Shown here piece by piece: positions 1 to 9,234 of a DNA stretch of 64,000 nucleotides. Both the position numbers and the translations under genes were made by a program. Each line of letters opens with the position of its first letter. The stretch's first letter is position 1. Below the pieces are notes generated by a model, which saw only the letters and a list, made by a program, of their open reading frames with translations, searched no databases and had not been told where the DNA came from. This stretch comes from Rhodobacter sp. (lineage in GTDB: Bacteria > Pseudomonadota > Alphaproteobacteria > Rhodobacterales > Rhodobacteraceae). The stretch is taken from the NCBI GenBank assembly GCA_027489175.1, contig JAIYAE010000011.1, positions 1 through 64,000 on the forward strand. The letters run 5' to 3'.

Positions 1-3000
1 ACGCTGGTCGACAGCACCTGGCACCGGATCGACGAGATCCGCTTTGAGAACGGCACGGTCTGGAACCTGGTCCAGATCATCGACGAGATGGTGCGCGATC
101 AGGCCACCAGCGGCAATGACGTCGTCTCGGCCAGCGACGCCGCCGACACGCTTTACGGCAACCTCGGCAACGACACGCTGCATGGCGGCGACGGTGCCGA
201 CACCTATGTCTTCAACCGCGGCGATGGTGAGGATGTCATCGACGACAACGGCTACACCGACACCGATGTCCTGTTGCTCAAGGGCTTTACGCCCGCCGAG
301 GTGATCCTGCGGCCATCGGCCGACGGAAAGGACCTGATTGTAAGCTTCCTTACCTCGACCGACCGCATTGTCATCCGCGAGACGCTGGTCGACAGCACTT
401 GGCATCGGATTGAGGAAATCCGCTTCGACGACGGAACGGTGTGGAACAGCACCTTCATCAACCAGCGGCTTTTCACCGGATCGACCGCCAACGACTACAT
501 CCAAGGGACGAGTGGGATCGACAACATGTCCGGCTTGGCTGGCGACGATACGCTTCTTGGTCTTGGGAGCGCCGACACGCTTAGCGGCGGCGACGGGAAT
601 GACAGCCTTGATGGCGGCACGGGCACGGATTCGCTTACGGGCGGCGCTGGCAACGACATCTATGTGGTCGATAGCGCGGCGGATGTGATCGTCGAAGTGG
701 CAGGCGGCGGTGTCGACACGGTCCAAAGCTCGGTAACGCTGACACTTGGCGCGGAAGTTGAGCATCTAACCCTGCTTGGAACGGCTGCCATCAATGGCAC
801 GGGCAATGCCGTGGCCAATACGCTGACCGGAAACTCTGGCGCCAACGTTCTGACCGGCCTTGGCGGCAACGACCGGCTGGTTGGTGATGCGGGGAACGAC
901 ACGCTGGATGGTGGTGTCGGAACCGATACCTTGATCGGCGGTCTGGGTGACGACACCTACATCATCGGCGAAACCGGTGATGTGATCACCGAGCTTGCTG
1001 GGGGCGGTTTCGATACGGTGCAAAGCACGGTGACGCTGACGCTGGTGGCGGAAGTCGAAAACCTAACCTTGCTGGGCGCTGTCGCTATCGACGGCACCGG
1101 CAACACCGCCGCCAACACGCTGACCGGCAACTCTGCCGCCAATAGCCTGTCCGGCCTTGCGGGCAATGATGTGCTTGTGGGCGGCGACGGGAATGACACG
1201 CTGCTTGGTGGCGACGGCGATGACACGCTGGATGGCGGCCTTGGGACGGATTCGCTCGTGGGCGGCGCGGGCAACGACGTCTACTTGGTCGATGCGACGC
1301 CAGATGCGATTGTGGAAGCGGCCGGGGGCGGTGTTGACCTTGTGCAAAGCTCGGTCACCCTGACCCTTGGCGCAGAGCTGGAGAACCTTACCCTGCTTGG
1401 AACCGCTGCAATCAATGGCACGGGCACCGCGGCGGCCAATATCCTGACCGGCAACTCAGCCGCCAACAACCTGTCTGGCCTTGCTGGCAATGACAGTCTT
1501 GCCGGTGCAGCGGGGAACGACACCCTTCTGGGCGGCGACGGTGACGACACGCTGGACGGCGGGGCCGGCGTGGATTCGCTGACGGGGGGGCTTGGCAACG
1601 ACGTTTACGTCGTTGATGCGACCACGGATGTGATCGTCGAACTGGCGGCGCAGGGCACCGACACGGTGCAAACGAGCGTCACGCTGACGCTTGGGGCCGA
1701 GTTGGAGAATCTGACCCTGATCGGTGCGGCAGCGATCGGTGGCACCGGCAACGCGGCGGCCAACATCCTGACCGGCAACGCAGCGGCAAACAGCCTGTCT
1801 GGCCTTGCCGGAAACGATACGCTGTTTGGCGGCGACGGAAATGACGTTCTGGACGGTGGGATCGGGAACGACTCGCTGGTGGGTGGTGCCGGAAATGATA
1901 CCTATTTGGTCGACGCCACAACGGATGTGATCGTTGAGGCAGCTGGCGGCGGGACCGACACGGTTCAGACGACGGTGACGCTGACGCTGGGGGCCGAGCT
2001 TGAGAACCTTACGCTTCTTGGCACGACGGCGATCAACGGCACCGGCAACGCGCTGGCAAACACGCTGACTGGCAACTCAGCCGCCAACAGCCTGTCTGGC
2101 CTTGCCGGCAATGACAGTCTGGCTGGCCTTGGCGGGAACGACAGCCTTCTGGGCGGTGACGGCGATGATATGCTGGACGGTGGGGCCGGAAATGACACAC
2201 TGACCGGTGGCGCAGGCAATGACACCTATGTCGTTGATGCAACGACGGATGTCATCGTCGAGGCGGCAAGCGGCGGTATGGACACCGTGCAGAGTACTGT
2301 GACGCTGACGCTTGGGACCGAGTTGGAGAACCTTACCCTTCTTGGATCGGGCGCGATCAATGGCACCGGCAACGCGGTGGCAAATACGCTGACCGGCAAC
2401 TCTGGGGCAAACCTGCTGTCAGGGCTTGCGGGCAACGATGTGCTGAACGGCGGCGCTGGCAACGACACTCTGGACGGCGGAGCGGGGACAGATACGCTTG
2501 TGGGTGGCGTCGGCGATGACACCTACACGGTTGACGCGACCGGTGATGTGGCGACCGAGCTTGTCGGTGGCGGGAACGATCTGGTCAACAGCACGGTCAC
2601 TTATAGCCTTTCGTCGGAAGTTGAGCGGCTTACGCTGCTTGGCACAACAGCGATCAACGGCACGGGCACCACCCTTGCCAATACGTTGACCGGCAATTCG
2701 GCTGCCAACAACTTGTCCGGGCTTGAGGGCAGCGATGGTCTTTTCGGCCTTGCCGGGAACGACACCCTCATTGGTGGAGATGGGGACGACACACTTGACG
2801 GCGGGGCCGGGACTGACTCGCTCACGGGCGGCGCGGGCAACGACACCTACGTCATCGACGCAACAACGGATGTGATCGTGGAAGTGGCCGACGGCGGGAT
2901 CGACACGGTGCAAAGCACTGTGACGCATACGCTTGGCGCGGCGTTCGAGAACCTGACCCTTCTTGGGTCAGCGGCGATCAATGGGACGGGCACGGGTTCG

Positions 3001-5607
3001 GCCAACATCTTGATCGGGAACGCAGGGGCTAACAGCCTGTCCGGGCTTGCTGGCAATGACAGCCTTTCCGGGGACAATGGAAACGACACGCTGTTGGGAG
3101 GTGATGGCGATGACACGTTGGACGGCGGCGCCGGGACGGATTCGCTGACAGGTGGACTTGGCAACGATACCTACGTTGTCGACGCGACCACCGATGTGAT
3201 CGTGGAAGTCGCAGGGGGTGGGATTGACACTGTCCAAAGCCTGGTGACGCGGACGCTTGGGGCCGAACAGGAGAACCTTACCCTTCTTGGCACGACTGCG
3301 ATCAACGGAACGGGCAACGCTGTTGCCAATATCCTGATCGGCAACTCTGCGGCGAACAGCCTGTCTGGCTTGGCTGGCAATGACGTGCTTGATGGCGGCG
3401 CTGGCAATGACACGCTTTTGGGCGGTGACGGCGATGATACGCTGGACGGTGGCGCCGGAAATGACTCACTGACCGGTGGCGCGGGCAATGACACCTATGT
3501 CGTTGATGCAACGACAGATGTGATCATCGAGGCGGCAGGTGGCGGTATCGACACCGTGCAAAGCCAGGTCACGCTGACTTTGGGGTCCGAGCTTGAGAAC
3601 CTGACCTTGCTTGGGGCCCTGGCGATCAACGGCACCGGCAACGCCCTTGCCAACAGGCTCATCGGGAACGAGGCCGCCAATACCCTTTCCGGTCTTGTCG
3701 GCCATGACCTCCTGGAGGGCGCCGCCGGCAATGACAGCCTGGATGGCGGGGACGGCAATGACACGCTTGACGGCGGGGCTGGAACAGACTCGCTGGTCGG
3801 GGGCGCGGGCAACGACACTTATGTTGTGGACACCCTTTCGGACCTGATCGTTGAAGCGGCAGGCGGTGGCACGGACAGCGTGCACAGCTCGGTCAGCCTG
3901 ACCCTTGGCCTTGAGCTTGAGAACCTGACCCTCCTTGGAACTGTGGCAATCAATGGAACCGGCAACGCAGTCGCCAATACCCTGGTTGGCAACACGGCCG
4001 CCAACAGCCTTTCCGGCCTCGTCGGGGACGACACGCTGCTTGGCGGTGACGGCGATGACACGCTTGACGGTGGGGTTGGCAATGACTCGCTGGTCGGCGG
4101 GGCTGGCAACGACACCTACGTCGTTGACGGCCTGACGGACGTGATCGTCGAAGCCGCTGGCGGCGGCACTGACAGCGTTCGGAGTTCGGTGACGCTGACC
4201 CTTGGCGCCGAACTGGAAAACCTGACCCTTTCGGGGACAGCAGCGATCAATGGGACAGGCAATGCCGCAGCCAATATCCTGACCGGGAATTTTGCTGCAA
4301 ACGTCCTGTCCGGTCTAGACGGCAATGACACCCTCTTTGGCGGTGACGGGAACGATACCCTGGACGGAGGCGCAGGATCTGACCTTCTGAGCGGTGGTCT
4401 TGGCAACGACCTTTACCTTGTCGACGCGACGACGGATGTGATCGACGAACAGGTCGGTGGCGGGATCGACACGGTGCACAGCCTGGTGACCCTGACCCTT
4501 GGCGCAGAGGTTGAAAACCTTACCCTGATCGGCACAGGCGCCATCAGCGGAACGGGCAATACGGTTGCGAACGTTCTGGTCGGCAACTCTGCAGCCAACA
4601 GTCTGGCCGGGCGCGGCGGCAATGACATGCTGTCGGGCGCGGCGGGCAACGACAGCCTTGATGGCGGTATTGGCGCCGACACGTTGGATGGCGGCGACGG
4701 CGCAGATGCGATGATCGGCGGAACCGGCAATGATACCTTTATTGTCGACAACGCCGCGGACACGACGATCGAACAGCTGGGCGGAGGGGTTGATCTGGTC
4801 CAAAGCTCGATCAACTGGACGCTCTCTGACCAAACCGAAAATCTGACCCTGACGGGCACGGCGCTGAACGGGACTGGAAACTCTGCCGCGAACTTCCTGA
4901 CCGGCAATGCGGCCGCCAACACCTTGTCCGGCCTTGCCGGCAATGACGTGCTGGACGGCGGGGTCGGCAACGACACGCTGCTTGGCGGCGATGGGGATGA
5001 CACCCTCATCGGCGGTGAAGGGACGGATTCGTTGACCGGTGGCCTTGGCAACGACACCTATGTCATCGACGTCAGCACCGATGTGATCGTGGAGGCAGCA
5101 GGCGGCGGGATCGACACCGTTCAAAGCACCTTGACGCGGACTCTTGCGGCGCAACTGGAGAACCTTAGACTTCTGGGCACGGCAGCGATCAATGGAACCG
5201 GGAACGCGGCTGCAAACGTGTTGACCGGCAACGGGGCGGCCAACTCCCTCTCGGGCCTAGCGGGCAATGACGTGCTGGATGGCGGGGCGGGCAATGACAC
5301 GCTGTCGGGCGGAGACGGCAACGATCTCCTCATCGGCGGCAGCGGGAATGATTTCCTGTCGGGAGGTGCGGGTGCGGACATGTTCCTCTTTGATGCGTCC
5401 TTCGGGGTCGATCAGATTGACGCACTGACCACAGGAGACCAGATTAACCTTGCTGCGATTGATGCGATTACCTCGTTTGCAGACTTGGTGAGTGCGCACA
5501 TGACGCAGCAAGGGGCGGACGTCTTGATTGCCGATGGTTTGGGGAACACCATCCTGATCAAGACAACCTCCCTTGGATCGCTGACCGCGGATCAGTTCAT
5601 CTTCTAA
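1..5607 (+). CDS. Giant RTX calcium-binding secreted protein (5' end outside window)
   Basis: Large exported protein of the hemolysin-type calcium-binding family; 1868 residues are visible and the reading frame is already open at base 1, so the true start lies upstream. The first ~30 codons (TLVDSTWHRIDEIRF) match the end of a second copy encoded near 220-447, so at least two HCBP-related domains lie at the N-terminal side. From about base 480 to 5300 there are about 15 copies of a ~105-125-residue module combining GGxGxDxLx nonapeptides with a conserved VDTVQSSVTLTLGAE / ENLTLLG / INGTGN segment. The last ~80 residues lack glycine repeats and end in hydrophobic DQFIF, as expected of an uncleaved type I secretion signal. 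No type I secretion genes are adjacent here. Role (adhesin, surface layer, matrix) cannot be read from sequence. A perfect hairpin terminator follows. Confidence 0.93.
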   Translation, partial: TLVDSTWHRIDEIRFENGTVWNLVQIIDEMVRDQATSGNDVVSASDAADTLYGNLGNDTLHGGDGADTYVFNRGDGEDVIDDNGYTDTDVLLLKGFTPAEVILRPSADGKDLIVSFLTSTDRIVIRETLVDSTWHRIEEIRFDDGTVWNSTFINQRLFTGSTANDYIQGTSGIDNMSGLAGDDTLLGLGSADTLSGGDGNDSLDGGTGTDSLTGGAGNDIYVVDSAADVIVEVAGGGVDTVQSSVTLTLGAEVEHLTLLGTAAINGTGNAVANTLTGNSGANVLTGLGGNDRLVGDAGNDTLDGGVGTDTLIGGLGDDTYIIGETGDVITELAGGGFDTVQSTVTLTLVAEVENLTLLGAVAIDGTGNTAANTLTGNSAANSLSGLAGNDVLVGGDGNDTLLGGDGDDTLDGGLGTDSLVGGAGNDVYLVDATPDAIVEAAGGGVDLVQSSVTLTLGAELENLTLLGTAAINGTGTAAANILTGNSAANNLSGLAGNDSLAGAAGNDTLLGGDGDDTLDGGAGVDSLTGGLGNDVYVVDATTDVIVELAAQGTDTVQTSVTLTLGAELENLTLIGAAAIGGTGNAAANILTGNAAANSLSGLAGNDTLFGGDGNDVLDGGIGNDSLVGGAGNDTYLVDATTDVIVEAAGGGTDTVQTTVTLTLGAELENLTLLGTTAINGTGNALANTLTGNSAANSLSGLAGNDSLAGLGGNDSLLGGDGDDMLDGGAGNDTLTGGAGNDTYVVDATTDVIVEAASGGMDTVQSTVTLTLGTELENLTLLGSGAINGTGNAVANTLTGNSGANLLSGLAGNDVLNGGAGNDTLDGGAGTDTLVGGVGDDTYTVDATGDVATELVGGGNDLVNSTVTYSLSSEVERLTLLGTTAINGTGTTLANTLTGNSAANNLSGLEGSDGLFGLAGNDTLIGGDGDDTLDGGAGTDSLTGGAGNDTYVIDATTDVIVEVADGGIDTVQSTVTHTLGAAFENLTLLGSAAINGTGTGSANILIGNAGANSLSGLAGNDSLSGDNGNDTLLGGDGDDTLDGGAGTDSLTGGLGNDTYVVDATTDVIVEVAGGGIDTVQSLVTRTLGAEQENLTLLGTTAINGTGNAVANILIGNSAANSLSGLAGNDVLDGGAGNDTLLGGDGDDTLDGGAGNDSLTGGAGNDTYVVDATTDVIIEAAGGGIDTVQSQVTLTLGSELENLTLLGALAINGTGNALANRLIGNEAANTLSGLVGHDLLEGAAGNDSLDGGDGNDTLDGGAGTDSLVGGAGNDTYVVDTLSDLIVEAAGGGTDSVHSSVSLTLGLELENLTLLGTVAINGTGNAVANTLVGNTAANSLSGLVGDDTLLGGDGDDTLDGGVGNDSLVGGAGNDTYVVDGLTDVIVEAAGGGTDSVRSSVTLTLGAELENLTLSGTAAINGTGNAAANILTGNFAANVLSGLDGNDTLFGGDGNDTLDGGAGSDLLSGGLGNDLYLVDATTDVIDEQVGGGIDTVHSLVTLTLGAEVENLTLIGTGAISGTGNTVANVLVGNSAANSLAGRGGNDMLSGAAGNDSLDGGIGADTLDGGDGADAMIGGTGNDTFIVDNAADTTIEQLGGGVDLVQSSINWTLSDQTENLTLTGTALNGTGNSAANFLTGNAAANTLSGLAGNDVLDGGVGNDTLLGGDGDDTLIGGEGTDSLTGGLGNDTYVIDVSTDVIVEAAGGGIDTVQSTLTRTLAAQLENLRLLGTAAINGTGNAAANVLTGNGAANSLSGLAGNDVLDGGAGNDTLSGGDGNDLLIGGSGNDFLSGGAGADMFLFDASFGVDQIDALTTGDQINLAAIDAITSFADLVSAHMTQQGADVLIADGLGNTILIKTTSLGSLTADQFIF
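480..5300 (+). repeat. About 15 tandem RTX modules, ~315-370 bp each
   Basis: Tandem, in-frame, DNA-level repeats inside the RTX gene. Each module carries a D-A-T-T-D-V-I-V-E box, the VDTVQS strand, ENLTLLG, INGTGN, an AAN-L-GN box and three to five calcium-binding nonapeptides. I counted 15 VDTVQS-type boxes by eye. Some copies are nearly identical while copies 7 and 14 have diverged most, which suggests recent expansion by unequal recombination. Confidence 0.9.
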
Positions 5608-5610
5608 CAC

Positions 5611-5653
5611 AGGTTTGGCCTGTCGCCTTGGAAACGGCGACAGGCCAAAACCT
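5611..5653 (+). terminator. Strong intrinsic terminator after the RTX gene
   Basis: Inverted repeat AGGTTTGGCCTGTCGCC with its complement on the other side of an ~8-nt loop (one extra A in the right arm). It begins 3 bases after the RTX stop codon. There is no clear U-tract, but the stem is long and G+C-rich. Confidence 0.85.
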
Positions 5654-6237
5654 AAAGATCAGCCCTAGCAGTCCTTTTGGGGTGCCTTGAGAGCACTCGC
5701 CACTCTGGTTTTGCGTTAGCCAGGAGAGGAGCCGTTCTCTCCGCCACCAACCCCTTGATATCCGGCCTCTGGTCGTCCCGTCGGGAGTTTTCACCGTGTT
5801 TTCGGGGGTTGCGTCGGCTTGTATAGGAAAAAGACGTCTTCAATTGATGGTCAAGGCCGGAACCGGACGGTTGCTGTGGGGGTGTTGGTGCAGGTGCGGG
5901 CGGGTCCGAAGGTGTTAGGCCACAGGCGCGGTGCTGCGTGGCGGGGTCGTAAGCCTTGCCACGCCCTGGCGGGTGACCCTGACGACCTTGCAAAGCGATG
6001 CTCCACACTTGTTGGCATGGGGCTGGCGGGGCCGGACGCCTTTGGCTTGGCCGGCGCGGGGCCCTATTGGCGACGGGGCTGACCCCGGCTGTTTCTTGCC
6101 GGACTTCGGTCGGCTGGTAGGGCTGCACCACTTCGCGGCTGCAGAAAGACAAAAAAGTATCACAAACCGTGCGGCGGAGTGGTAGTCCCGATGGGAAGCG
6201 GCTGTTACCTTTGCAATTGCGGAGGGGAGGACGCGCC
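5654..6237. other. Gene-free stretch of ~580 bp upstream of the AraC gene
   Basis: Open frames run through on both strands, but none has a convincing ribosome-binding site, conserved motif or natural composition. It contains a short hairpin (GGAGAG/CTCTCC near 5722) followed by CCGCCACCA that superficially resembles a tRNA 3' end, without the other arms. It presumably carries the promoter of the downstream regulator. Confidence 0.5.
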
Positions 6238-7122
6238 ATGAAACCTGATCTTGAGCTGGTCCAGATCGCCGAGGGTGAATCCTTCAAGGCCTGGGAACAC
6301 GGCTATCCCTACCACACCGTGCGCTGGCATTTTCACCCGGAGTTCGAGCTGCATCAGGTCCACGCGACGTCGGGGCGGTATTTTGTCGGGGACTTCATCG
6401 GGCATTTCCAGCCGGGCAATCTGGTACTGGTCGGGCCAAACCTGCCGCACAACTGGGTGAGCGATCTGCCTGAAGGGACAACGATCCCATTGCGCAGCCG
6501 GGTGATGCAGTTTTCGGAACCGGTCGTGGACGGTCTGATCGACGCTTTCCCAGAAACCGGTGATGCCCGCGATCTTTTTGCGCGGAGCAGGGCGGGTGTC
6601 GTGTTCTCGCCCGCGGCCGAGCGCGCGGTGGCCCCGCTTTTTGCCGCTGTCGTGGGCGCGCGCGGTGTGGCGCGGATCGCCCTTTTCCTGCAGATCATTG
6701 CCGCCCTGGCAAGTGACGCCGGCGCGCAGACCCTGACCACGCCGGCCTATCTGCCGGACCCGTCCGGCTACATGTCGCACGGGCTGAACGCCGTTCTGGC
6801 GCATATCAATGCCAATCTGACCGAGGTCCTGTCAGAGGGAGAGCTTGCCGCGATTGCGGACATGACGCCCGCCACGCTGTCGCGCAACTTTCGCCGACAT
6901 ACCGGCCAGCCTTTGACCAAATATGTGAACCGGCTGCGGGTCAATCTGGCGAGCCAGCTGCTGATGGCGCCCGATTTCGTGTCGGTGGCGGATGTCTGCT
7001 TTGGCTCTGGCTTCAACAACCTGTCGAACTTCAACCGGCAGTTCCTGGCGCAGCGCGGCATGACGCCAAGCGAATTCCGTCGTCATCTGACGGGCAACAA
7101 GAGTTTTGGCGAGGCCGCATGA
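6238..7122 (+). CDS. AraC-family regulator of the ribitol operon
   Basis: Transcriptional regulator of 294 residues. The N-terminal half is a cupin-type sensing domain (HFHPEFELHQV; PHNW further on) and the last ~100 residues are an AraC/XylS double helix-turn-helix with the typical end VADVCFGSGFNNLSNFNRQF...GMTPSEFRR. ATG at 6238 is chosen because GAGGGGAGG lies just upstream; an in-frame ATG at 6169 lacks a comparable site. It lies 205 bp upstream of the transporter operon in the same direction, so it probably senses the imported polyol or its oxidation product and activates that operon. This regulatory role is inferred from position. Confidence 0.9.
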   Translation: MKPDLELVQIAEGESFKAWEHGYPYHTVRWHFHPEFELHQVHATSGRYFVGDFIGHFQPGNLVLVGPNLPHNWVSDLPEGTTIPLRSRVMQFSEPVVDGLIDAFPETGDARDLFARSRAGVVFSPAAERAVAPLFAAVVGARGVARIALFLQIIAALASDAGAQTLTTPAYLPDPSGYMSHGLNAVLAHINANLTEVLSEGELAAIADMTPATLSRNFRRHTGQPLTKYVNRLRVNLASQLLMAPDFVSVADVCFGSGFNNLSNFNRQFLAQRGMTPSEFRRHLTGNKSFGEAA

Positions 7123-7327
7123 CAGGCTTTTCCAGGACGCCACATCCATCAAGGGCCAGCCCGCCGTAAGAGCGGACACCCATTTGCCAAATCCCGCAGA
7201 CCCGTTGACCGGCAGCGCCTGTGCGTTTGCCGCAGGGGAAGGATTTTGGCCCGACGACCCGACCGGCCCAATCCAAGCCGCCGGACGGCCCAGACCACGA
7301 ACGCTACCAACCAAGGAGGAGATGACC

Positions 7328-8377
7328 ATGCGTTTTACCACCAAAGCCGCGGCAGGCAGTGCCGCGTTGTTCCTGACGGTTTCGACGGCGTCGATCGCCG
7401 CGGCCGAGACCACTGTCGCCTTCCTCATGCCGGATCAGGCCTCGACCCGTTATGAAGAGCATGACTGGCCCGGCTTTCAGGCGGCCATGGCCGAGCTGTG
7501 CGCCGACTGCACGTTGATCTACCAGAACGGCAATGCCGATGCGGCCTTGCAGCAGCAGCAGTTCAACTCGGTCATCGCGCAAGGGGCGACCATTGTTGTC
7601 CTTGACCCGGTGGACAGTGCCGCTGCAGCCGCGCTGGTGGAAATCGCCCAGTCGCAGAACGTCAAGGTCATCGCCTATGACCGCCCGATCCCCGACAAGC
7701 CGGCCGATTACTATGTCTCGTTCGACAATGAAGGCATCGGCTATGCCATCGCGCAGTCGCTGGTCGACCATCTGAAGGCCAAGGGCGTGCCCGAGGGTGC
7801 CGGTGTGCTGCAGGTCAACGGCTCGCCCACGGACGCCGCAGCCGGGCTGATCCGCGACGGGATCGACCGGGCGCTGGATGCCTCGGGTTATGTCACGCTG
7901 GCCGAATTCGATACGCCGGACTGGGCGCCGCCTGCGGCACAGGAATGGGTTGCGGGCCAGATCACCCGGTTTGGCGCCGAGATCATCGGCGTGGTTGCGG
8001 CCAATGACGGCACCGGCGGCGGCACGATCGCGGCGATGAAGGCCGCCGGGATTGATCCGGTTCCCCCGGTCACCGGCAATGACGCGACGATTGCGGCCCT
8101 GCAGCTCATCATCTCGGGCGATCAATACAACACCATTTCCAAGCCGTCGGAAATCGTGGCCCGCGCTGCTGCTGAGGTGGCCGTTGCGCTGATGAACGGC
8201 GAGGTGCCCGAGGCGACGCACACGCTTTACAACACGCCCTCGCAGCTGTTCGTCCCTGCCGTGGTGACAGCAGAAAACATCAAGGAGATCATCTTCGATG
8301 GCGGCATCCAGACCGCCGAAGAGGTCTGCACAGGCGAATATGTCGAAGGCTGCAAGGCCCTTGGCATTCTTCAGTAG
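7328..8377 (+). CDS. Periplasmic sugar/polyol-binding protein (XylF-like)
   Basis: Substrate-binding component of a ribose/xylose-type ABC importer, 349 residues. An N-terminal signal peptide ends near SIAAAE. The mature part has the periplasmic-binding-protein I fold: a TTVAFLMPD first strand, ALQQQQFNSVIAQGATIVVLDPVD, AYDRPIPDKPADYYVSFDNEGIG, and cysteine pairs near both ends. Two in-frame ATGs occur; 7328 is chosen because AAGGAGG sits 8 bp upstream, whereas 7322 is too close. First gene of the transporter set, followed by a strong hairpin before the ATPase. Linkage to rbtD and rbtK makes ribitol or a related pentitol the likely ligand, although the family is best known for xylose. Confidence 0.9.
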   Translation: MRFTTKAAAGSAALFLTVSTASIAAAETTVAFLMPDQASTRYEEHDWPGFQAAMAELCADCTLIYQNGNADAALQQQQFNSVIAQGATIVVLDPVDSAAAAALVEIAQSQNVKVIAYDRPIPDKPADYYVSFDNEGIGYAIAQSLVDHLKAKGVPEGAGVLQVNGSPTDAAAGLIRDGIDRALDASGYVTLAEFDTPDWAPPAAQEWVAGQITRFGAEIIGVVAANDGTGGGTIAAMKAAGIDPVPPVTGNDATIAALQLIISGDQYNTISKPSEIVARAAAEVAVALMNGEVPEATHTLYNTPSQLFVPAVVTAENIKEIIFDGGIQTAEEVCTGEYVEGCKALGILQ

Positions 8378-8392
8378 CCCGTAACGGGCAGA

Positions 8393-8429
8393 CCACCCGG
8401 ACCCGGCACCAGGTGCCCGGCCCGGGTGG
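8393..8429 (+). terminator. Intercistronic hairpin between binding protein and ATPase
   Basis: CCACCCGG...CACC pairs with GGTG...CCGGGTGG over ~18 positions with two mismatches and a minimal loop. Such hairpins after binding-protein genes commonly attenuate downstream transcription or stabilise the upstream mRNA, giving excess binding protein over membrane components. It could act as a partial terminator. Confidence 0.7.
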
Positions 8430-8451
8430 CTTCTTTCAGGAAAGGACCAAG

Positions 8452-9234
8452 ATGATGGCGGCCGATCCCATCCTGCGCTTGCGCGGCATCTCAAAGAACT
8501 TTGGCGCGGTGCAGGCGCTGGCTGACATCGAACTGGACATCCATCCCGGTGAGGTGGTGGCCTTGGTCGGAGACAACGGTGCAGGCAAATCCACGCTGGT
8601 GAAGATTCTGGCAGGGGTGTTCCAGCCCTCGGCCGGGACGATCGAGTTTCAGGGCAAGCCGGTCAACCTGTCCAGCCCCGGGGATGCGCTGGCCATGGGC
8701 ATTGCGACGGTGTTTCAGGACCTGGCGCTGTGCGAGAACCTCGATGTGGTCGCCAATCTGTTTCTGGGACATGAGCTGAACCCCTGGGCGCTGGACGAGG
8801 TGACGATGGAGGTCCGTGCCTGGACGCTGTTGCGGGAACTGGCGGCGCGCATCCCCTCGGTCCGGCTGCCGATTGCGTCCCTGTCTGGCGGGCAGCGCCA
8901 GACCGTGGCCATCGCGCGGTCACTGCTGCTGGACCCAAAGATCATCATGCTGGACGAACCCACTGCTGCCCTGGGCGTGGCCCAGACGGCCGAGGTGCTG
9001 AACCTGATCGAACGCGTCAAGGCGCGGGGTCTGGGCGTCATCGTCATCAGCCACAACATGGAGGATGTGCGCGCCGTGGCTGACCGGATCGTGGTGCTGC
9101 GGCTGGGCCGCAACAACGGCATCTTCACCGCTGACACCAGCCATCAGGACCTTGTCGCCGCCATCACTGGCGCTGCCGACAATTCCGTCACCCGCCGCGC
9201 CCGCGCCAAGGAGGCCGCCGATGTCCAGCCCTGA
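8452..9234 (+). CDS. Sugar ABC transporter ATPase, single-domain type
   Basis: ATP-binding subunit, 260 residues. Walker A GDNGAGKST, signature LSGGQRQ, Walker B IIMLDEP and the H-loop ISHNM are present in order. It carries one ABC domain only, unlike the ~500-residue two-domain RbsA/XylG proteins, so it presumably works as a homodimer. ATG 8452 follows AGGAAAGGA. Its end overlaps the permease start by 14 bp, indicating coupled translation. Confidence 0.92.
   Translation: MMAADPILRLRGISKNFGAVQALADIELDIHPGEVVALVGDNGAGKSTLVKILAGVFQPSAGTIEFQGKPVNLSSPGDALAMGIATVFQDLALCENLDVVANLFLGHELNPWALDEVTMEVRAWTLLRELAARIPSVRLPIASLSGGQRQTVAIARSLLLDPKIIMLDEPTAALGVAQTAEVLNLIERVKARGLGVIVISHNMEDVRAVADRIVVLRLGRNNGIFTADTSHQDLVAAITGAADNSVTRRARAKEAADVQP

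Noticed and set aside
480-5300. Regular repeats that could suggest a CRISPR array or satellite
   Set aside because: The period is over 300 bp, fully in frame and encodes RTX nonapeptides; no short repeat-spacer pattern.
5715-5755. tRNA-Ser-like 3' end (GGAGAG hairpin then CCGCCACCA)
   Set aside because: No T-loop GGTTC, anticodon arm or D arm at the expected spacing, so no tRNA gene is supported.
5652-6287. Long minus-strand open frame before the AraC gene
   Set aside because: Proline/arginine-rich translation without motifs or ribosome-binding site; overlaps the real regulator start.
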